A stretch of 16,158 nucleotides of DNA, taken from the NCBI GenBank assembly GCA_018609935.1, contig JAHENH010000131.1, forward strand, positions 1 to 16,158. Direction: 5' to 3'. The notes below the pieces were generated by a model that was given only the letters and a program-made list of their open reading frames with translations, had not been told where the DNA came from and did no database searches. The position numbers and the translations under genes are program-made. Positions 1 through 7,914 of the stretch are shown piece after piece. Origin of the DNA: Halobacteriales archaeon (GTDB lineage: Archaea; Halobacteriota; Halobacteria; Halorutilales; JAHENH01). The stretch's first letter is position 1; each line of letters starts with the position of its first letter.

Positions 1-22
1 ACATGATAGATATAAAGATGTC

Positions 23-313
23 ATGCCAGACAAGGAATGTAAATCTTTCACAAATAAGGAAGAGTTTATGAAAGATATATTTGGTGATAGTGACATCCCA
101 GCCCACCCCAACGAACTACAAGTTGAGGTGGATGGGGAGATACATGGGAGTGTTTACCATCTTGTTAGTATGGAAAATGGTATTGGTCGAGTGTCTGTAT
201 TGAAACAAGGCGAAACAAGTTATGTAGAGCACTCCTTTCATTTTGATAATCACAAAATCCGCCTCATCAATAAAGAGGGGGTGTGTATTGTTGAATCTAA
301 ACCTGAAAAATAA
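23..313 (+). CDS. Unrecognised protein, 5' end uncertain
   Basis: I do not recognise this 96-residue protein. The reading frame stays open upstream to the first bases of the window (codons for H-D-R-Y-K-D-V precede the Met), so the gene may begin outside the window and the Met at 23 may be internal. The start has no clear ribosome-binding site. The product is soluble-looking and mildly acidic, with no transmembrane segment. Its middle and C-terminal part alternate short hydrophobic and charged stretches, suggesting a small beta-rich fold. The sequence around 100-125 has more C runs than the genes that follow. A 6-base AT-rich gap separates it from the next gene, so it probably belongs to the same early transcript. 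No function is assigned. Confidence 0.6.
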   Translation: MPDKECKSFTNKEEFMKDIFGDSDIPAHPNELQVEVDGEIHGSVYHLVSMENGIGRVSVLKQGETSYVEHSFHFDNHKIRLINKEGVCIVESKPEK

Positions 314-319
314 TTAATT

Positions 320-499
320 ATGCCTGACTATACACTTTGTATAAATGATAACTGTCCTCTCAAAAGTGATTGTCAAAGATATGAAGGACACTGGAAACAT
401 CAGGATCTTCCTCTTATTCAGAGCTATTCTGAGTTCTCTCCTGAAGAGGAGGATGAGTGCAAGATGAGGATCCCTTTTGACAAGATCAAGAAAGAGTGA
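320..499 (+). CDS. Small Cys-motif protein (59 aa)
   Basis: This short gene runs from an ATG directly after the leader TAATTAATTA to a TGA. The 59-residue product begins MPDYTLCINDNCPLKSDC and has cysteines at 7, 12, 18 and 47, that is C-x4-C-x5-C-x28-C. An aromatic and charged middle (RYEGHW, then QSY) is followed by an acidic run EEEDE before the last Cys. I recognise the general pattern of a cysteine triplet, a Tyr/Trp-containing spacer and a distal Cys near the C-terminus from many small phage and Bacteroidota proteins of unknown role. The cysteines could bind a metal, but that is inference. It ends 3 bases before the next start, so the two are likely co-translated. Confidence 0.72.
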   Translation: MPDYTLCINDNCPLKSDCQRYEGHWKHQDLPLIQSYSEFSPEEEDECKMRIPFDKIKKE

Positions 500-502
500 A
501 AA

Positions 503-682
503 ATGAAAGCTGTATCTCTACTACAAGGACCTCCTTGTCCAAATCCTCCATGTGGGATCGGGGGAGGTTCTAATTGTGTGCCTCCTCCTTGTATACCTAT
601 AGTTCCTTATGATTGGATTCTGATCGTAGGAGCTATAGGAATAGGAATGTATTTTTATATTAAAAGAAATAAGAAATCATGA
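503..682 (+). CDS. Small Pro/Cys/Gly-rich single-pass membrane protein
   Basis: The product has 59 residues in two parts. Residues 9-35 are rich in Pro, Cys and Gly, with cysteines at 12, 17, 25 and 30 in a PPC / PPCG / CVPPPC pattern. Residues about 37-53 form one hydrophobic segment (WILIVGAIGIGMYFYI), followed by a basic tail KRNKKS. A Pro-rich stretch followed by a short hydrophobic helix and a Lys/Arg tail is very common in small proteins of flavobacteria and their phages, which supports the host assignment. The basic tail should remain in the cytoplasm and put the Cys/Pro part outside. The stop overlaps the next start as ATGA at 679-682. The function is unknown; roles in the membrane such as superinfection exclusion are only speculation. 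Confidence 0.72.
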   Translation: MKAVSLLQGPPCPNPPCGIGGGSNCVPPPCIPIVPYDWILIVGAIGIGMYFYIKRNKKS

Positions 683-1050
683 AATATTTTTTAACAATAC
701 TATTTATACTTTTAACATCTAATATCTATTGTCAAGACTTGTTCGATAAAAATAGAGAACAAGTTCATGAAATTCTCTCTGAGAAATACGACTATCAGGA
801 AGTTAATAACAATTGGGAAAGTACAGACCTCTTTGTTAAAGGAAATAAGTCTGCTATAGTCACTTACAATAATAGAATAGCTGATACTTATACTATTGAG
901 TATCCTATGAGCTATCTACAAAGAAAAGTAAGTGATCTCAACAGCAGATATAGGAGAGTAAAAGGAGAGACTATATGGTACACAAGAACTCATATAATAG
1001 TCTTGTATGTACTTGATGATAGATTCAATATAAGCTTTAAAGAAAGATGA
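679..1050 (+). CDS. Small exported protein of unknown function
   Basis: The 123-residue product starts with a textbook signal peptide: MKYF, a hydrophobic core of about 10 residues (LTILFILLT), then SNIYCQD. A Cys or Ala followed by Gln right after the signal peptide is typical of Bacteroidota exported proteins. The residues before C18 do not fit a lipobox well, so signal peptidase I cleavage before Q19 is more likely than lipidation. The mature part of about 105 residues is rich in Tyr, Arg and Asn and looks like a small alpha/beta domain; I do not recognise it. ATGA overlaps couple it to the gene before and to the DNA polymerase gene after (1047-1050). Its location is probably the periplasm. 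Confidence 0.78.
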   Translation: MKYFLTILFILLTSNIYCQDLFDKNREQVHEILSEKYDYQEVNNNWESTDLFVKGNKSAIVTYNNRIADTYTIEYPMSYLQRKVSDLNSRYRRVKGETIWYTRTHIIVLYVLDDRFNISFKER

Positions 1051-2927
1051 TCGAATTCATTGAAAGGGAACATGAGCTCTATGATCATAAGGATTGGCTC
1101 TATTCTCAGGATATCTTAAGTGTAGATACTGAGACTACAGGACTAAGTCCTCATGATCATAGAGTTATCATGTTTCAGATCGGAAATAGAGAAAAACAGA
1201 TAGTAATAGATACTAGGAAAGTATCAATAGACCTTCTAAAAAATCTCTTAGAAGATACATCAATACTTAAAATTCTCCACAATTCTAAATTTGATTGGAA
1301 ACACATCTATTCTTCATTTGGAATTAGGATGGAGAATATCCATGATACATTCATTGCTGAGAGGATTATCAATAACGGGCTCAGAAATCAATCTCATTCA
1401 CTTGATAAAGTGATATGGAAATACATTGGAGAAGATATATCTAAAGAAGTAAGATCCAGTTTTTCTCGTCTTGGGAATAGATCATTCTCAGATGACCTGA
1501 TCAAGTATGGTGCTAAGGATGTAGAATTCCTAGATGAGATTTATAAGAAACAGATGGAGAAAGCTTGGAAATATGGACTCACTTCTGATATAAGTCTCCA
1601 TAATAAATTCATTATCACACTCTCTAAAATGGAACTCAATGGGTTCTTTATGGATCCAAAGAAATGGAAGAAAGTAGTTGAGCAGAAAAAGAAAGAACAG
1701 AAAGAGGTAATGAAAGAGATCGATAATTATATCTTAAAAAGTGGTCCAGAAGGATATATAGACAGAAATCCAACTCTCTTTTCATCTGAGCCAAGACCTA
1801 TCACTTATGTAAAGCGAGGGAAATCTTATAAATATATATTCTCTTCTCAAGCTGAGACAGTGAAATTCATGAACTCAATTGGAATTGATACAAAAGTTTA
1901 TGATGAAGTGGGGAATATAAAAGATTCTGTTAAAGAATCCAATCTCAAACAATTTGAAGAGGATTTTCCTTTCGTAACACTTTATCTTAAGTACAAGAAA
2001 CTAGAAAAATCCATCACTTCCTTTGGATATAATTTTCTAGATTTTATCAATAAGAATACTGGAAGAATTCATTCAGAATACTTCCCATTTCTTAATACTG
2101 GTAGAATTTCTTCCAATAAGCCAAATCTCCAACAAATACCAAGTAGTGAAGATTTTAGGAGTTGCTTCACTCCACAGAGAGATGATAATGTATTAGTAGT
2201 TAGTGACTTTTCGCAACAGGAGCCTAGAGTCGTAGCTCATCTAAGCAAAGACAGTAAATTCATAGACTTCTTCAATAATGGCTCAGGAGATTCTCATTCA
2301 TTTGTAGCTTCTATTATTTCTGAATTCTCAGAAGGAGAATATATAGAAGTATCCAAAGAAAATAATCCTATATCCAAGAAGTTCGGAAAACCTGTTCGAG
2401 ATATAGGAAAGATGATCAATCTTTCTCTTAATTATGGAAAAACGGCCAAATCTCTAAAGGATGATCTGGGATGTTCTGAAGAAGATGCACAGAAAGTAAT
2501 AGATACTGTTCAAGGAAAATTAGAGGGACTTAGGGAGTATTTCACCCGAATAAAAGAAGAAACTTTCAGAAAAGGATATATTCCTATTGATAGAAAAACT
2601 GGAAGAAAGTTCTTCTTAGATCATTATGATCTTGAAAGAGAAGAGGGAAAGATAGGAAGAGCAGCTCTCAATTTTCCAGTGCAAGGCACTTCTGCATCTA
2701 TTACTAAGTATGCTATGCTTCTTATCCAAAGAGAGATAGATAAGAGAAACCTTCCTGCATGGATGGTAGCAGTTATTCACGATGAAATAGTAGTAGAATG
2801 TAGAGAATCCATCTCAGATTTAATAGCAGACATTATAAAAGAGAAAATGGAAGGAGCTGGAGAAGTATTCTGTCCTTCAGTAAAACTTCTAGCAGAACCG
2901 GTCATAACAAATAAGTGGGAACATTAA
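1047..2927 (+). CDS. polA: Family A DNA polymerase with 3'-5' exonuclease
   Basis: This is the phage replicative polymerase (626 aa). The N-terminal DEDD proofreading exonuclease shows ExoI SVDTETTGL (D27, E29), ExoII HNSKFD (N79, D83) and ExoIII YGAKD (Y154, D158). The polymerase domain has motif A SDFSQQEPR (D387, with the steric-gate Glu at 392), the O-helix motif RDIGKMINLSLNYG (R451, K455, Y463) and motif C VIHDEIVVE (H578, D579, E580). All catalytic residues are present. It lacks the N-terminal 5' nuclease of bacterial PolI, as in T7-like enzymes. The residue equivalent to E. coli Phe762 is a leucine (L459). The start overlaps the preceding gene as ATGA. Reaction: template-directed DNA synthesis with proofreading. 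The gene symbol is used in the family sense. Confidence 0.97.
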   Translation: MIEFIEREHELYDHKDWLYSQDILSVDTETTGLSPHDHRVIMFQIGNREKQIVIDTRKVSIDLLKNLLEDTSILKILHNSKFDWKHIYSSFGIRMENIHDTFIAERIINNGLRNQSHSLDKVIWKYIGEDISKEVRSSFSRLGNRSFSDDLIKYGAKDVEFLDEIYKKQMEKAWKYGLTSDISLHNKFIITLSKMELNGFFMDPKKWKKVVEQKKKEQKEVMKEIDNYILKSGPEGYIDRNPTLFSSEPRPITYVKRGKSYKYIFSSQAETVKFMNSIGIDTKVYDEVGNIKDSVKESNLKQFEEDFPFVTLYLKYKKLEKSITSFGYNFLDFINKNTGRIHSEYFPFLNTGRISSNKPNLQQIPSSEDFRSCFTPQRDDNVLVVSDFSQQEPRVVAHLSKDSKFIDFFNNGSGDSHSFVASIISEFSEGEYIEVSKENNPISKKFGKPVRDIGKMINLSLNYGKTAKSLKDDLGCSEEDAQKVIDTVQGKLEGLREYFTRIKEETFRKGYIPIDRKTGRKFFLDHYDLEREEGKIGRAALNFPVQGTSASITKYAMLLIQREIDKRNLPAWMVAVIHDEIVVECRESISDLIADIIKEKMEGAGEVFCPSVKLLAEPVITNKWEH

Positions 2928-2939
2928 TTAATATCAAAT

Positions 2940-4637
2940 ATGAGTTATTTGAGTGCTATTCCAAGTATTATACTTGGACAGAAAATTTATTTATACGGAA
3001 AAGAAGAATTCGCTTTTGAATACATAGCAACTTCAGAAGAAGGAGACCTCTATCTTCATAGTTATGAAGGAAATCGTATTGATCATAAATATTATCTAAG
3101 AGATACCAATGAAGATGGAGATTTCTTTGGAATGATAGTAGATGATACACCTAATAAAAGCATTCTGGATCATTCCTATAAAGAATCTCTTGTAGGAACA
3201 AGAGTATATATCACAGATCTTACAGATTATGAAGGGTCTTTTCCAAAAGAAGAAATAGAGAATTCTACAGCATATAGTGTAGAAGAAGAGGGAGAGACTT
3301 GGGTTAGAATTAATGGATGTAAGATCAGTAAAAAGAGAGTTATTAAAAGTTCTTCTTACTCAGAACGTCTTAAAGAATATCTTCGCCCAGGCTCTATATT
3401 TACTACAGCTAATAGTCTATATAAAGAAACAAATAATCTCTTTATATATAAAGGAGGAGAGAGATGTAGGAAATTAATTCCTAATGTAAATGGAGAATTA
3501 CAAGAATCTGAAGACTCTTATGGAATAAATTTTGCCGGGGCAGATTTTAGAATTATATCATCTAAAGGTTCTTATGATTCTAGACTTATAGTTAGAGAAA
3601 GAGAAGATATAGAATTTATAAATGAACATTTATTAGGGAGCAGTGTCTACTCTAATCCATATCCATCTTCAGTAATTGGCAGAGAAGTAAGTTCTATTTC
3701 TCCCACATCTAAAGGAGTAAGTATATCTCCTGATCAGTATCATTTTATAGACAATGGCGAATATTCTTCAAGAGTAGGAAATTCAACAATAACTTCTTCT
3801 ATATCTACTCAACCTTCTGAATTCTATAAGATCAAGAAGAAGTTAGAATCATACTATTCATCAGAACTTAGTAAATTCAGGATCTTTGGATTTCAGAATG
3901 TAAATTATCCTGATTGGGAGAGTATAGATTATACTGCAATTCAAAAATCTCTTGTAACATTAGGAGATCTCTCTGAAGATGTTGATTCTATTATAACTAG
4001 AATTAGAATTCTTGATTGTTTAGGGCCAAATACAAACACGAATCTAATAACTCTAGAGCATTATAATTGTAAACACTCTAGAAATTCTATTAGTTCTCCT
4101 CATGTAGTAAGCCGTGTAATAGCAGAGCCCATTCTCTCAAATAAGAGAGATCTAATAAATTCCTATAAGAATATCTTTCTCCCTTATGAAGAAAGAAGTA
4201 ATAGAGATTATTCTCTAGCCCCTGTTCTTGAATTTCTAGTAAAAAAAGGGTTAATAACTCATTCAACTTATAGGAATGATTTAGAACAACTAGAGAATAT
4301 GCTTAGTAGGAACCCTAATTCTGATGATCCTAATACTGCGAATCTAGAAAATCTTGGAGGAACTATTTCTGAAAGGAGTGAATTCGTTACTACAGATAAT
4401 TCATCTAGATTATCTGGGTTTAAATCTCAATCAAAGAAATCTCCTAGAAAGAATATAAAGAAAGGAGATAAGGTAAGATGTAAGAATCCTAAAGAAAATT
4501 CAAATCTAGAGAAAAATGAGATATACAAAGTTGAATCTGTAAAAAGGGTGAATAATAAAGTCTTAGTAAAGATAGAATCAGAAAGAGGTAAGATTCTATC
4601 TAGTATTAAAAACTTCAAAAAGGTTAAAAATGAGTGA
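2940..4637 (+). CDS. Unrecognised 565-aa protein with SH3/KOW-like segments
   Basis: I do not recognise this protein as a whole. It is Ser, Glu and Tyr rich with no signal peptide or membrane helix. Three stretches resemble small beta-barrel (SH3/KOW-like) units: residues about 10-60 (LGQKIYLYG...), about 84-135 (GTRVYITDLTDYEG ... KISKKRVI) and the C-terminus about 510-562 (KKGDKVRCKN ... EIYKVESVKRV ... VLVKIE). The C-terminal one is lysine-rich and could bind nucleic acid. Residues about 225-310 are low-complexity and Ser/Pro-rich, probably a flexible linker. The following gene overlaps it by 8 bases and its product also ends in an SH3-like unit, so the two may act together. It lies between the polymerase and the amidoligase cassette. 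The start follows a TTAATTAA-containing leader. Function unknown. Confidence 0.85.
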   Translation: MSYLSAIPSIILGQKIYLYGKEEFAFEYIATSEEGDLYLHSYEGNRIDHKYYLRDTNEDGDFFGMIVDDTPNKSILDHSYKESLVGTRVYITDLTDYEGSFPKEEIENSTAYSVEEEGETWVRINGCKISKKRVIKSSSYSERLKEYLRPGSIFTTANSLYKETNNLFIYKGGERCRKLIPNVNGELQESEDSYGINFAGADFRIISSKGSYDSRLIVREREDIEFINEHLLGSSVYSNPYPSSVIGREVSSISPTSKGVSISPDQYHFIDNGEYSSRVGNSTITSSISTQPSEFYKIKKKLESYYSSELSKFRIFGFQNVNYPDWESIDYTAIQKSLVTLGDLSEDVDSIITRIRILDCLGPNTNTNLITLEHYNCKHSRNSISSPHVVSRVIAEPILSNKRDLINSYKNIFLPYEERSNRDYSLAPVLEFLVKKGLITHSTYRNDLEQLENMLSRNPNSDDPNTANLENLGGTISERSEFVTTDNSSRLSGFKSQSKKSPRKNIKKGDKVRCKNPKENSNLEKNEIYKVESVKRVNNKVLVKIESERGKILSSIKNFKKVKNE

Positions 4638-5553
4638 AATTAAAGTACCTCGTGTAGAACTTCCTGAGAGATACTATAGAATGGGTCTCTTCAAGGAATT
4701 AGAAAAATCTCTGGGAATTCTAAATAATTCGGATCATGCTAGATATAGTAATTGTAAAGAATTTACAATTCATAAAGTCTATCATAATACTCCAAAAGAT
4801 ATAGACGATAGATATGACTTCCTTTTTATCTCAATGAATGGAGGACCATCTTATAAAAGGGAGAATATAGAGACCATTGTTAATTATTTCAATAGTGGGA
4901 TGTCAAAAGTCGTTAAGAATTACTCTGGAGTATCCCTTTATAATATTAAGGAAGACAATATATTTCTTAAAATTCCTAAATCTGTCTATTCTAAAGTTTT
5001 TCTTATTGATTCTCTTCTTAAGTTAGTAAGAGCCAGTCTTAAGCTCAAAAGTAGAAATCTTGATATAGATAAATCCTATACTAGAGCTTATGAGAATATG
5101 GCTAAAGTAGAGAATAAACACATGGATGATACCGAATTCAAGAAATTCATTATGTTAATGGAGGGAGAGTTTCAGTATGGAAAACTTCCTGATATAACCT
5201 TTAGCACAATCTATGCAGACTTAAATTCTCAAGGATTTAAGAAATCCACGGTACTCGTTAAGAATAAGTCTCAGAGCAAGTTCAGTCCTTGTTATCATTA
5301 TCCTATAAAACAAGGTAGATCTGGAGAACTTCATGCAGGGGATAGAGTGAGGATTACTCATCCTCATGATTCTATGGGAACAGATTGGGTAGGAATAGAA
5401 GGATATGTTTATAATTCGGTCGACAATGTTACACGTATTCCATTGATCGAGTTTTCTGATTATGAAGGGTTCACGCCCTTGCATGGAGGAAAGGGACATT
5501 TTCCTACTGATAAAGGATATTTTATCCCTAAAAATAAACTTCAAAAAGTATAA
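4630..5553 (+). CDS. Unrecognised protein with C-terminal SH3-like domain
   Basis: The 307-residue product is soluble-looking. Residues 1-190 are mostly helical, with Lys-rich stretches (for example LLKLVRASLKLKS), and show no motif I can name. The C-terminal 75 residues look like a small beta-barrel: HAGDRVRITHPHD, then GIEGYVYNSV, then PLIEFSDYEG, ending with KGYFIPKNKLQKV. The order 'GDRVRI ... G ... V ... F.DY.G' resembles KOW/SH3-like domains, and the DYEG element also occurs in the preceding protein (TDYEGSF). The ATG overlaps the end of the preceding gene by 8 bases and the stop is 2 bases before the C26 hydrolase start, so all three are likely translated from one message. Function unknown; a nucleic-acid or protein docking role is inference. 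Confidence 0.85.
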   Translation: MSEIKVPRVELPERYYRMGLFKELEKSLGILNNSDHARYSNCKEFTIHKVYHNTPKDIDDRYDFLFISMNGGPSYKRENIETIVNYFNSGMSKVVKNYSGVSLYNIKEDNIFLKIPKSVYSKVFLIDSLLKLVRASLKLKSRNLDIDKSYTRAYENMAKVENKHMDDTEFKKFIMLMEGEFQYGKLPDITFSTIYADLNSQGFKKSTVLVKNKSQSKFSPCYHYPIKQGRSGELHAGDRVRITHPHDSMGTDWVGIEGYVYNSVDNVTRIPLIEFSDYEGFTPLHGGKGHFPTDKGYFIPKNKLQKV

Positions 5554-5555
5554 AA

Positions 5556-6278
5556 ATGATAGGAATTCCAGCTTGGAAAACAGGAGATAATTCCTTTGGA
5601 GTTACAGCTCCTTACTATGAATATATCGAAAGTCTAGGATTTGATGTTAAGATCCTTTCAGTGGGAGAGTATGATCCAGATATAGATCTACTTCTTCTTC
5701 CTGGAGGGTCTGATGTAGATCCAATTCGATATAATCAAAGACCAGGAGTATATACATCCAGATCAAATGTTCATCTTGAATATTTTGATAAGTATATTCT
5801 TCCTGAATATATAGAAAATGAAACTCCTATTTTTGGAATATGCAGAGGATTTCAATCCCTTGCAATTCAATTCGGAGGAAATATTGACCAAGACATCAAA
5901 GGACATAGTAAAAGCACAAAATCCAGAGATGAATTGGTCAATAAGACCTATATCAATGAAGAATTGAATAAATCTTTTAGGAAATCAGTTCATGAATTTG
6001 TAGCTAAGAACAAACATGCAAAGAAACTAGAAGATGTAAATTCAATTCATCATCAAGCAGTAGTAGATACTGGAGAGTTTGAAATTATAGCTTATGAAGA
6101 AGATGGAACGATCGAAGCTATTCAACATCCAGAACTACCTATAGCAGGAGTTCAATATCATCCTGAAGAATTGATCGGTACTGAACTCCTCTCTATCTTT
6201 CTAATAGATAATCTTCTAAAATTTAAAACAGAAGATTATCTAAGTGTGGAATCCCAATTAGAAGAATATGAATCTTGA
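5556..6278 (+). CDS. Class I glutamine amidotransferase-like gamma-glutamyl hydrolase (peptidase C26)
   Basis: This 240-residue protein belongs to the peptidase C26 branch of class I glutamine amidotransferases, whose best-known member PuuD hydrolyses gamma-glutamyl-GABA. The sequence shows the oxyanion-region motif LLLPGGSDVDP (around residues 46-56), the nucleophile elbow FGICRGFQSLAIQFGG with Cys96, the second signature NSIHHQAV, and GVQYHPEE with His202 and Glu204, so the triad is complete. The length is typical of a stand-alone C26 enzyme. The gene begins the amidoligase cassette and overlaps the next ligase gene by 11 bases. By analogy with PuuA/PuuD it may remove a gamma-glutamyl group added by a neighbouring ligase. 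The alternative is an ammonia-delivering amidotransferase. The family is near certain; the substrate is unknown. Confidence 0.93.
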   Translation: MIGIPAWKTGDNSFGVTAPYYEYIESLGFDVKILSVGEYDPDIDLLLLPGGSDVDPIRYNQRPGVYTSRSNVHLEYFDKYILPEYIENETPIFGICRGFQSLAIQFGGNIDQDIKGHSKSTKSRDELVNKTYINEELNKSFRKSVHEFVAKNKHAKKLEDVNSIHHQAVVDTGEFEIIAYEEDGTIEAIQHPELPIAGVQYHPEELIGTELLSIFLIDNLLKFKTEDYLSVESQLEEYES

Positions 6279-7119
6279 AACTGTCGGAACAGATATTGAA
6301 GTATTTCTCAAAGCAGAGGATGTTATCATTTCTGCTGAGGGAAAGATCAGAGGATCCAAAGATGATCCTAAATTTCTTGAGAGGGAAGTATCTCTTCAAG
6401 AAGACAATGTAATGGCTGAAATGAATGTAAAGCCGGCAGAATCTTCTGATGAACTTGTCGAGAATGTAAATGATGCTTTCTTTCAACTTAAAGATCATAC
6501 TTCTTATGATGTAGATCTAAAAGCTTCTCATGAATTCTCTCAGAATGCTCTCTCAAGTGAACAGGCTTTAGAATTCGGATGTGATCCTGAAAAGGATGCA
6601 TATGGAGTAGAGCCTGAAGATCCAGATCCTTTTAATCCACTTCGATCTTGTGGAGGCCATATCCATATTGGATATATTGGAATGGAAGACACAAAGGAAG
6701 AGATCAAGCGATCTAGGATCATTCTTACTAAACTTCTAGATCTCTATATCGGAATTCCTTTTGTTATTATTGGAGATAGTTCTGATAGAGAGCGTTCAGA
6801 AATGTATGGAGCTCCTGGAAGATTTAGAGGAAAGAAGTATGGACTTGAGTATAGGACTCCATCTAACTTTTGGATTCGAGATTCTAAGAGGATCGAGGCA
6901 ACTTTCAATAATGTACAAAAGGCTGTAGATCATCTCATAGAATTTATGGGAGAAGATAACTCTACAGAGCCTTTTTCAAGCTATGATTCAAAGCGGATCT
7001 ATGAAGCTATTCTTTATTTCGATAAAGAACTAGCTAAAGAGATCGCTAATGACTTTAATCTTAAATATCAACCCAATGTCAAGAAGACTGACGCAATTCA
7101 GACCAAGAGTACATACTAG
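6268..7119 (+). CDS. phiEco32-type COOH-NH2 ligase (amidoligase)
   Basis: The 283-residue product matches the glutamine-synthetase-fold amidoligases first noted in phiEco32-like phages (COOH-NH2 ligase type 2). Visible motifs are GTDIEVFL (D9 and E11, metal ligands), EDNVMAEMNVKPA (E51, N53), CGGHIHIGY (H131 and H133) and LEYRTPSNFW (R196, N200). The Asp/Glu, Glu-x-Asn and His-x-His elements are those expected to hold ATP and metal. Such enzymes are predicted to join a carboxyl group to an amine with ATP use, making peptide- or amide-like bonds. The gene overlaps the C26 hydrolase by 11 bases and the ATP-grasp gene by 44 bases, so the three are tightly coupled. The assignment to the family is strong from the motifs; substrates are not known. 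Confidence 0.92.
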   Translation: MNLETVGTDIEVFLKAEDVIISAEGKIRGSKDDPKFLEREVSLQEDNVMAEMNVKPAESSDELVENVNDAFFQLKDHTSYDVDLKASHEFSQNALSSEQALEFGCDPEKDAYGVEPEDPDPFNPLRSCGGHIHIGYIGMEDTKEEIKRSRIILTKLLDLYIGIPFVIIGDSSDRERSEMYGAPGRFRGKKYGLEYRTPSNFWIRDSKRIEATFNNVQKAVDHLIEFMGEDNSTEPFSSYDSKRIYEAILYFDKELAKEIANDFNLKYQPNVKKTDAIQTKSTY

Positions 7120-7879
7120 ACACCCTTCCCACGAAAATCTGAGGCCATCTCATAAGAGACTTCCTCTTCTTCCTGTCAGGTCTGTAGTAAGACTTGGATC
7201 TACTACAGATAAACCTGACTCAGTATCCAATGGAGGGAATAGGATCGAAGTGAATACTGTTCAAGCAGTTCAAAATTGTGAGAACAAAGAGACTATGAAA
7301 CGTCTCTTCACTCATCGAAATATTCCCACTCCAAGGTGGACTGGACTTTCTTCTGTACATCTTAGGAATTTTAATTTTCCTATGGTCATCAAAAAGAAGT
7401 ATGGAAGTAGAGGAAGAGGAATTTATCTTGTCAATGATCAAGAGGAACTTGATCAGAAATTGTCTGAGCTTAATCCTTCTCACTATATTGTAGAGGAGTA
7501 TATTAACTATCCTAGAGAGTATAGAATTCATGTGACAAGAGATGGATGTCTCTATACCTGTAGGAAAATGCTCAGACAAAATGCTGAGAATAGGTGGTAT
7601 CGAAATCAAGAGAATTGTGTTTGGTATCTTGAATCAAACCCATCTTTTAAGAAGCCTCGAAATTGGGATCAAATCGTCTCCTCTTGTATCCATGCTCTTG
7701 AGGCTACAGGACTAGACATTGGAGCTTGTGATGTAAGAGTCTCAAGGAATCCTGGTAGGGATGAAGATCAGGATCATAAAATCCTTGAGATCAATTCTGC
7801 TCCTCGATTCGGAGAGATTACAGAGGAGAAATACATGGAGAAGATCCCTGATATTATCAGGCAGAAAGCAGGAGTGTAG
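7076..7879 (+). CDS. ATP-grasp ligase (RimK-like)
   Basis: This 267-residue protein is an ATP-grasp carboxylate-amine ligase. Seen from the Met at 7076: VRLGSTT and the INTVQ-like element EVNTVQAVQN before the fold, the ATP-binding lysine and glycine-rich loop VIKKKYGSRGRGI (K106-I116), the adenine-contact strand YIVEEYI (E140, E141), CDVRVS (D219) and the metal-binding LEINSAPRFGEI (E238, N240). ATP-grasp enzymes activate a carboxylate as acyl-phosphate and couple it to an amine. The first 40 residues are strongly basic with many Arg, His and Pro. I chose 7076 over the Met at 7049 because it shortens a long overlap with the preceding gene; both are possible. It pairs with two amidoligases and ends just before a terminator. 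Confidence 0.93.
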   Translation: MSRRLTQFRPRVHTRHPSHENLRPSHKRLPLLPVRSVVRLGSTTDKPDSVSNGGNRIEVNTVQAVQNCENKETMKRLFTHRNIPTPRWTGLSSVHLRNFNFPMVIKKKYGSRGRGIYLVNDQEELDQKLSELNPSHYIVEEYINYPREYRIHVTRDGCLYTCRKMLRQNAENRWYRNQENCVWYLESNPSFKKPRNWDQIVSSCIHALEATGLDIGACDVRVSRNPGRDEDQDHKILEINSAPRFGEITEEKYMEKIPDIIRQKAGV

Positions 7880-7884
7880 TAAGA

Positions 7885-7914
7885 TGGGGGTCACATAAAG
7901 TGGCCCCCACTTTT
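7885..7914 (+). terminator. Intrinsic terminator after the ATP-grasp gene
   Basis: A 10-bp stem (TGGGGGTCAC paired with GTGGCCCCCA, with one G-U pair) closes a 5-base loop ATAAA and is followed after one base by TTTT. It starts 6 bases after the ATP-grasp stop codon and 14 bases separate its end from the next ATG. The very GC-rich stem stands out in an AT-rich genome. It should separate, or at least attenuate, transcription between the two halves of the amidoligase cassette. Confidence 0.9.

Noticed and set aside
5221..5544. A 107-codon minus-strand frame under the SH3-like protein
   Set aside because: All supported genes are on the + strand and the overlapping + frame gives a coherent domain; the antisense protein is unstructured-looking.
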